Source of the DNA: Erwinia persicina NBRC 102418
GTDB lineage: Bacteria > Pseudomonadota > Gammaproteobacteria > Enterobacterales > Enterobacteriaceae
Assembly: GCF_001571305.1 (NCBI RefSeq)
Contig: NZ_BCTN01000012.1
Span: 62,001-126,000, forward strand
DNA: 64,000 bases
Reading direction: 5' to 3'
In this document: piece by piece, positions 62,133 to 64,000 of the stretch
Layout: every line of letters starts with the position of its first letter
Numbering within the stretch: the stretch's first letter is position 1
The notes under the pieces: model-generated
Seen by the model: the letters and a program-made list of their open reading frames with translations, nothing else
The model's database searches: none
Told to the model about the DNA's origin: nothing
Made by a program: the position numbers and the translations under genes

Positions 62133-62246
62133 TGTGGTCGCGTTGCGGTTAAGGTAGTCAGTTATCTGGCGCTGAGCGGAATGAGCACCATGAAACATTC
62201 CGTTATTATTTCATTACAGCACTATTATCAGGTTAATCTTCCGTAC

Positions 62247-62270
62247 GGGCGGCCGACGTTAAGGCCGCCC
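62247..62270 (-). terminator. Hairpin after the 62290 chemoreceptor
   Basis: GGGCGGCC and GGCCGCCC form an 8-bp perfect stem with an 8-base loop, 20 bases past the stop codon. No T run follows, so termination is likely but not certain. Confidence 0.5.
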
Positions 62271-62289
62271 TCTGCCGTTCAACGCACGG

Positions 62290-63960
62290 TCAGAACGTTT
62301 CCCAGTGGCTGTCTGAGGCCGTTGCGGAGGCAGCCTGTGGCTTGCTGAGTGCCGCCGGCTTCAGTACCGGACGCTTCAGCGGTGCCGGGGCGACGCTTCC
62401 CTGACGGGCAATGCGGAAGACGGCGACCGCCTGAGTCAGTCGGCTGGCCTGATCTTCCAGAGAGGCCGCTGCCGAAGCAGACTCTTCGACCAGAGAGGCG
62501 TTCTGCTGGGTCACGCGATCCATTTCGGTCACCGCCGTGCCCACCTGGTCAATACCCCGGCTCTGCTCGTCACTGGCGGAGGCAATCTCCCCCATGATAT
62601 CGGTGACGCGGCTGACGGCATTAACGATATCCGTCATGGTTTCGCCGGCAGTTCCTACCAGTACTGACCCGCTGTCAACACGCGCCACGGAGTCTTCAAT
62701 CAGGCTCTTGATCTCTTTCGCTGCCTGAGCACTGCGCTGGGCGAGGTTACGTACTTCCCCGGCCACCACCGCAAATCCACGGCCCTGTTCGCCGGCACGG
62801 GCGGCTTCTACCGCTGCATTCAGTGCCAGGATATTGGTCTGGAAGGCAATGCCGTCAATCACGCTGGTGATATCGGCAATTTTCTTCGAACTGCCGGCGA
62901 TATCATTCATGGTTTTCACCACGCCATCCACCACCTGTCCCCCTTTACGGGCGGTTACCGACGCATTCAGCGCCAGCTGCGAGGCCTGACGGGCATTCTC
63001 CGCATTCTGTTTTACCGTCGCGGTCAGCTGTTCCATGCTGGCAGCCGTCTGCTCCAGCGAAGCTGCCTGCTCTTCGGTACGCGCAGAGAGATCGTTGTTA
63101 CCCGCAGCAATTTCACTGGCACCGGTATAGATCGCATCAGATCCGTCACGGACAACACTGACCGTTTTTACCAGTGACTGCTGCATATCCTGCAGGCTGG
63201 AGGCCAGCTGAGTCATTTCATTACGACCTGTCACGGCAATATTTTGCGTCAGGTCGCCTTCTGCGATGGAACGAATATGGGTAATGGTCGACTGCAGAGG
63301 ACGGATCAGAATGTTACGCAGTCCAAACCAGCAAAGGATAATCAGCGCAACCACCAGGGCCATCACACCCGCAATAGTCCACAGCATATTGATATAGGCT
63401 TTCTGGTTCTGCACGGCTCCTTTTGCACTTAACTGATTCTGCAGCGTGCGCCATTCTGTGTACACCTCCTGCATAGCAATCTGTTTCTTTTCAATGTTCT
63501 GCTTGAACATCGCATCCAGCTGCTTGTTCTCCATCTGTCCGGTCATCGCTTCCAGCGCCTGAACGTAATCGCCATAGCGCTGCTGAAGGCGTTCGGTCAG
63601 TTGGGGATCGATGCCGGGGGTCGCTGGGGTAGCCTGAAAAGCCTCATAGGACTTCTGCGCGGTCACCAGCTGCTGTTTGGCCTGTGCACTCAGCGTGTCG
63701 AGTGAGGCGCTGCTACCGCTGTTGGCGGCTTCACTCTGGATGCGCAACATGCCACGGTTCAGCGTGATACGGGTCTGGTTGAGCGTGACCCACGCATCGG
63801 TAAACAGCGAGACGTTATCATTGGCTGTTTTGGAAACGGCAAAACTGTTTTTGTCGTGGGTAAGCGCGTTGATAAACAGGCCGCCCGCGGCCAGCTGTAA
63901 AATGCCGAAAATCAACAGCACCAGAATCAGACTGGTAACGACTTTAATACGCGAAAACAT
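62290..63960 (-). CDS. Methyl-accepting chemotaxis protein with HWETF tail, distinct ligand domain
   Basis: 556 residues. The basic ligand-site pattern R64, N68, R69, R73 is kept ([11 protein letters not shown]) but the QPTQG loop near 150-157 is replaced by [10 protein letters not shown]. The ligand is thus probably not serine and may be sensed through a different set. HAMP, methylation helices and signalling hairpin are intact; the C terminus is DSHWETF. The start at 63960 has AAAGG upstream; the frame is open to 63993. Its promoter lies beyond the window. Confidence 0.92.
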   Translation of the reverse strand: MFSRIKVVTSLILVLLIFGILQLAAGGLFINALTHDKNSFAVSKTANDNVSLFTDAWVTLNQTRITLNRGMLRIQSEAANSGSSASLDTLSAQAKQQLVTAQKSYEAFQATPATPGIDPQLTERLQQRYGDYVQALEAMTGQMENKQLDAMFKQNIEKKQIAMQEVYTEWRTLQNQLSAKGAVQNQKAYINMLWTIAGVMALVVALIILCWFGLRNILIRPLQSTITHIRSIAEGDLTQNIAVTGRNEMTQLASSLQDMQQSLVKTVSVVRDGSDAIYTGASEIAAGNNDLSARTEEQAASLEQTAASMEQLTATVKQNAENARQASQLALNASVTARKGGQVVDGVVKTMNDIAGSSKKIADITSVIDGIAFQTNILALNAAVEAARAGEQGRGFAVVAGEVRNLAQRSAQAAKEIKSLIEDSVARVDSGSVLVGTAGETMTDIVNAVSRVTDIMGEIASASDEQSRGIDQVGTAVTEMDRVTQQNASLVEESASAAASLEDQASRLTQAVAVFRIARQGSVAPAPLKRPVLKPAALSKPQAASATASDSHWETF

Positions 63961-64000
63961 AGGTAACCTTTGGTGTAATTTATGGAATAACACTGGGGGT

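Overview
The window is chromosomal backbone from a member of the Enterobacterales, most likely the Erwiniaceae (Erwinia or Pantoea-like). This rests on gene order and protein similarity recalled from E. coli, not on a database search. The order letA-letB-rsmF ... yebY-yebZ-yobA-holE-yobB-exoX-ptrB-yebE ... yebG-purT-eda ... zwf-hexR-pykA ... lpxM-mepM-znuACB-ruvBA-ruvC-yebC-nudB-aspS-yecD-yecE-yecN-cmoA-cmoB ... cutC ... yecM-argS-flhE-flhA-flhB-cheZ-cheY-cheB-cheR-chemoreceptors follows the E. coli K-12 map. Lineage-specific replacements sit at several joints.

Region 1-9.2 kb holds lipid transport (letAB), 16S rRNA methylation (rsmF), a possible 35-residue membrane peptide, a DUF3811-like protein, a spermidine-synthase-like protein, an AI-2E-type transporter and a VOC protein with a small membrane protein. 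Region 9.2-21 kb holds an unnamed multi-span membrane protein, the SdsR small RNA, copper genes (yobA-yebZ-yebY), the DNA polymerase III theta subunit, exonuclease X, oligopeptidase B, SOS-controlled yebG, PurR-boxed purT and eda without edd.

Region 21-29 kb is the central-carbon block: zwf, its regulator hexR, and pykA. It is followed by mdfA and the lipid A acyltransferase lpxM. Region 29-38.4 kb holds mepM, the Zur-controlled zinc importer znuA/znuCB, the Holliday-junction genes ruvAB and ruvC, yebC, nudB and aspS. A LexA box upstream of ruvA is folded into the ruvC terminator. Region 38.4-50 kb holds yecD, yecE, yecN, the tRNA wobble-uridine genes cmoAB, gldA, an unnamed exported protein, cutC with the MicL small RNA in its 3' end, a MalY/PatB-type lyase, yecM, a possible 41-residue membrane peptide and argS.

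Region 50-64 kb is flagellar and chemotaxis DNA, all on the minus strand. flhB-flhA-flhE form one set. Four tandem chemoreceptors lie upstream of cheR-cheB-cheY-cheZ; two of them have textbook sigma-28 promoters. Three receptors end in the xWETF tether for CheR and CheB, and the one next to cheR does not.

I saw no insertion sequence, prophage, CRISPR array, tRNA or rRNA, and no convincing novel multi-gene system. The best leads are the two conserved small RNAs, a hairpin that may occlude the znuA ribosome site, two unannotated membrane micro-ORFs, a candidate small RNA or terminator near 47.6 kb, and signs of gene conversion among the chemoreceptors.
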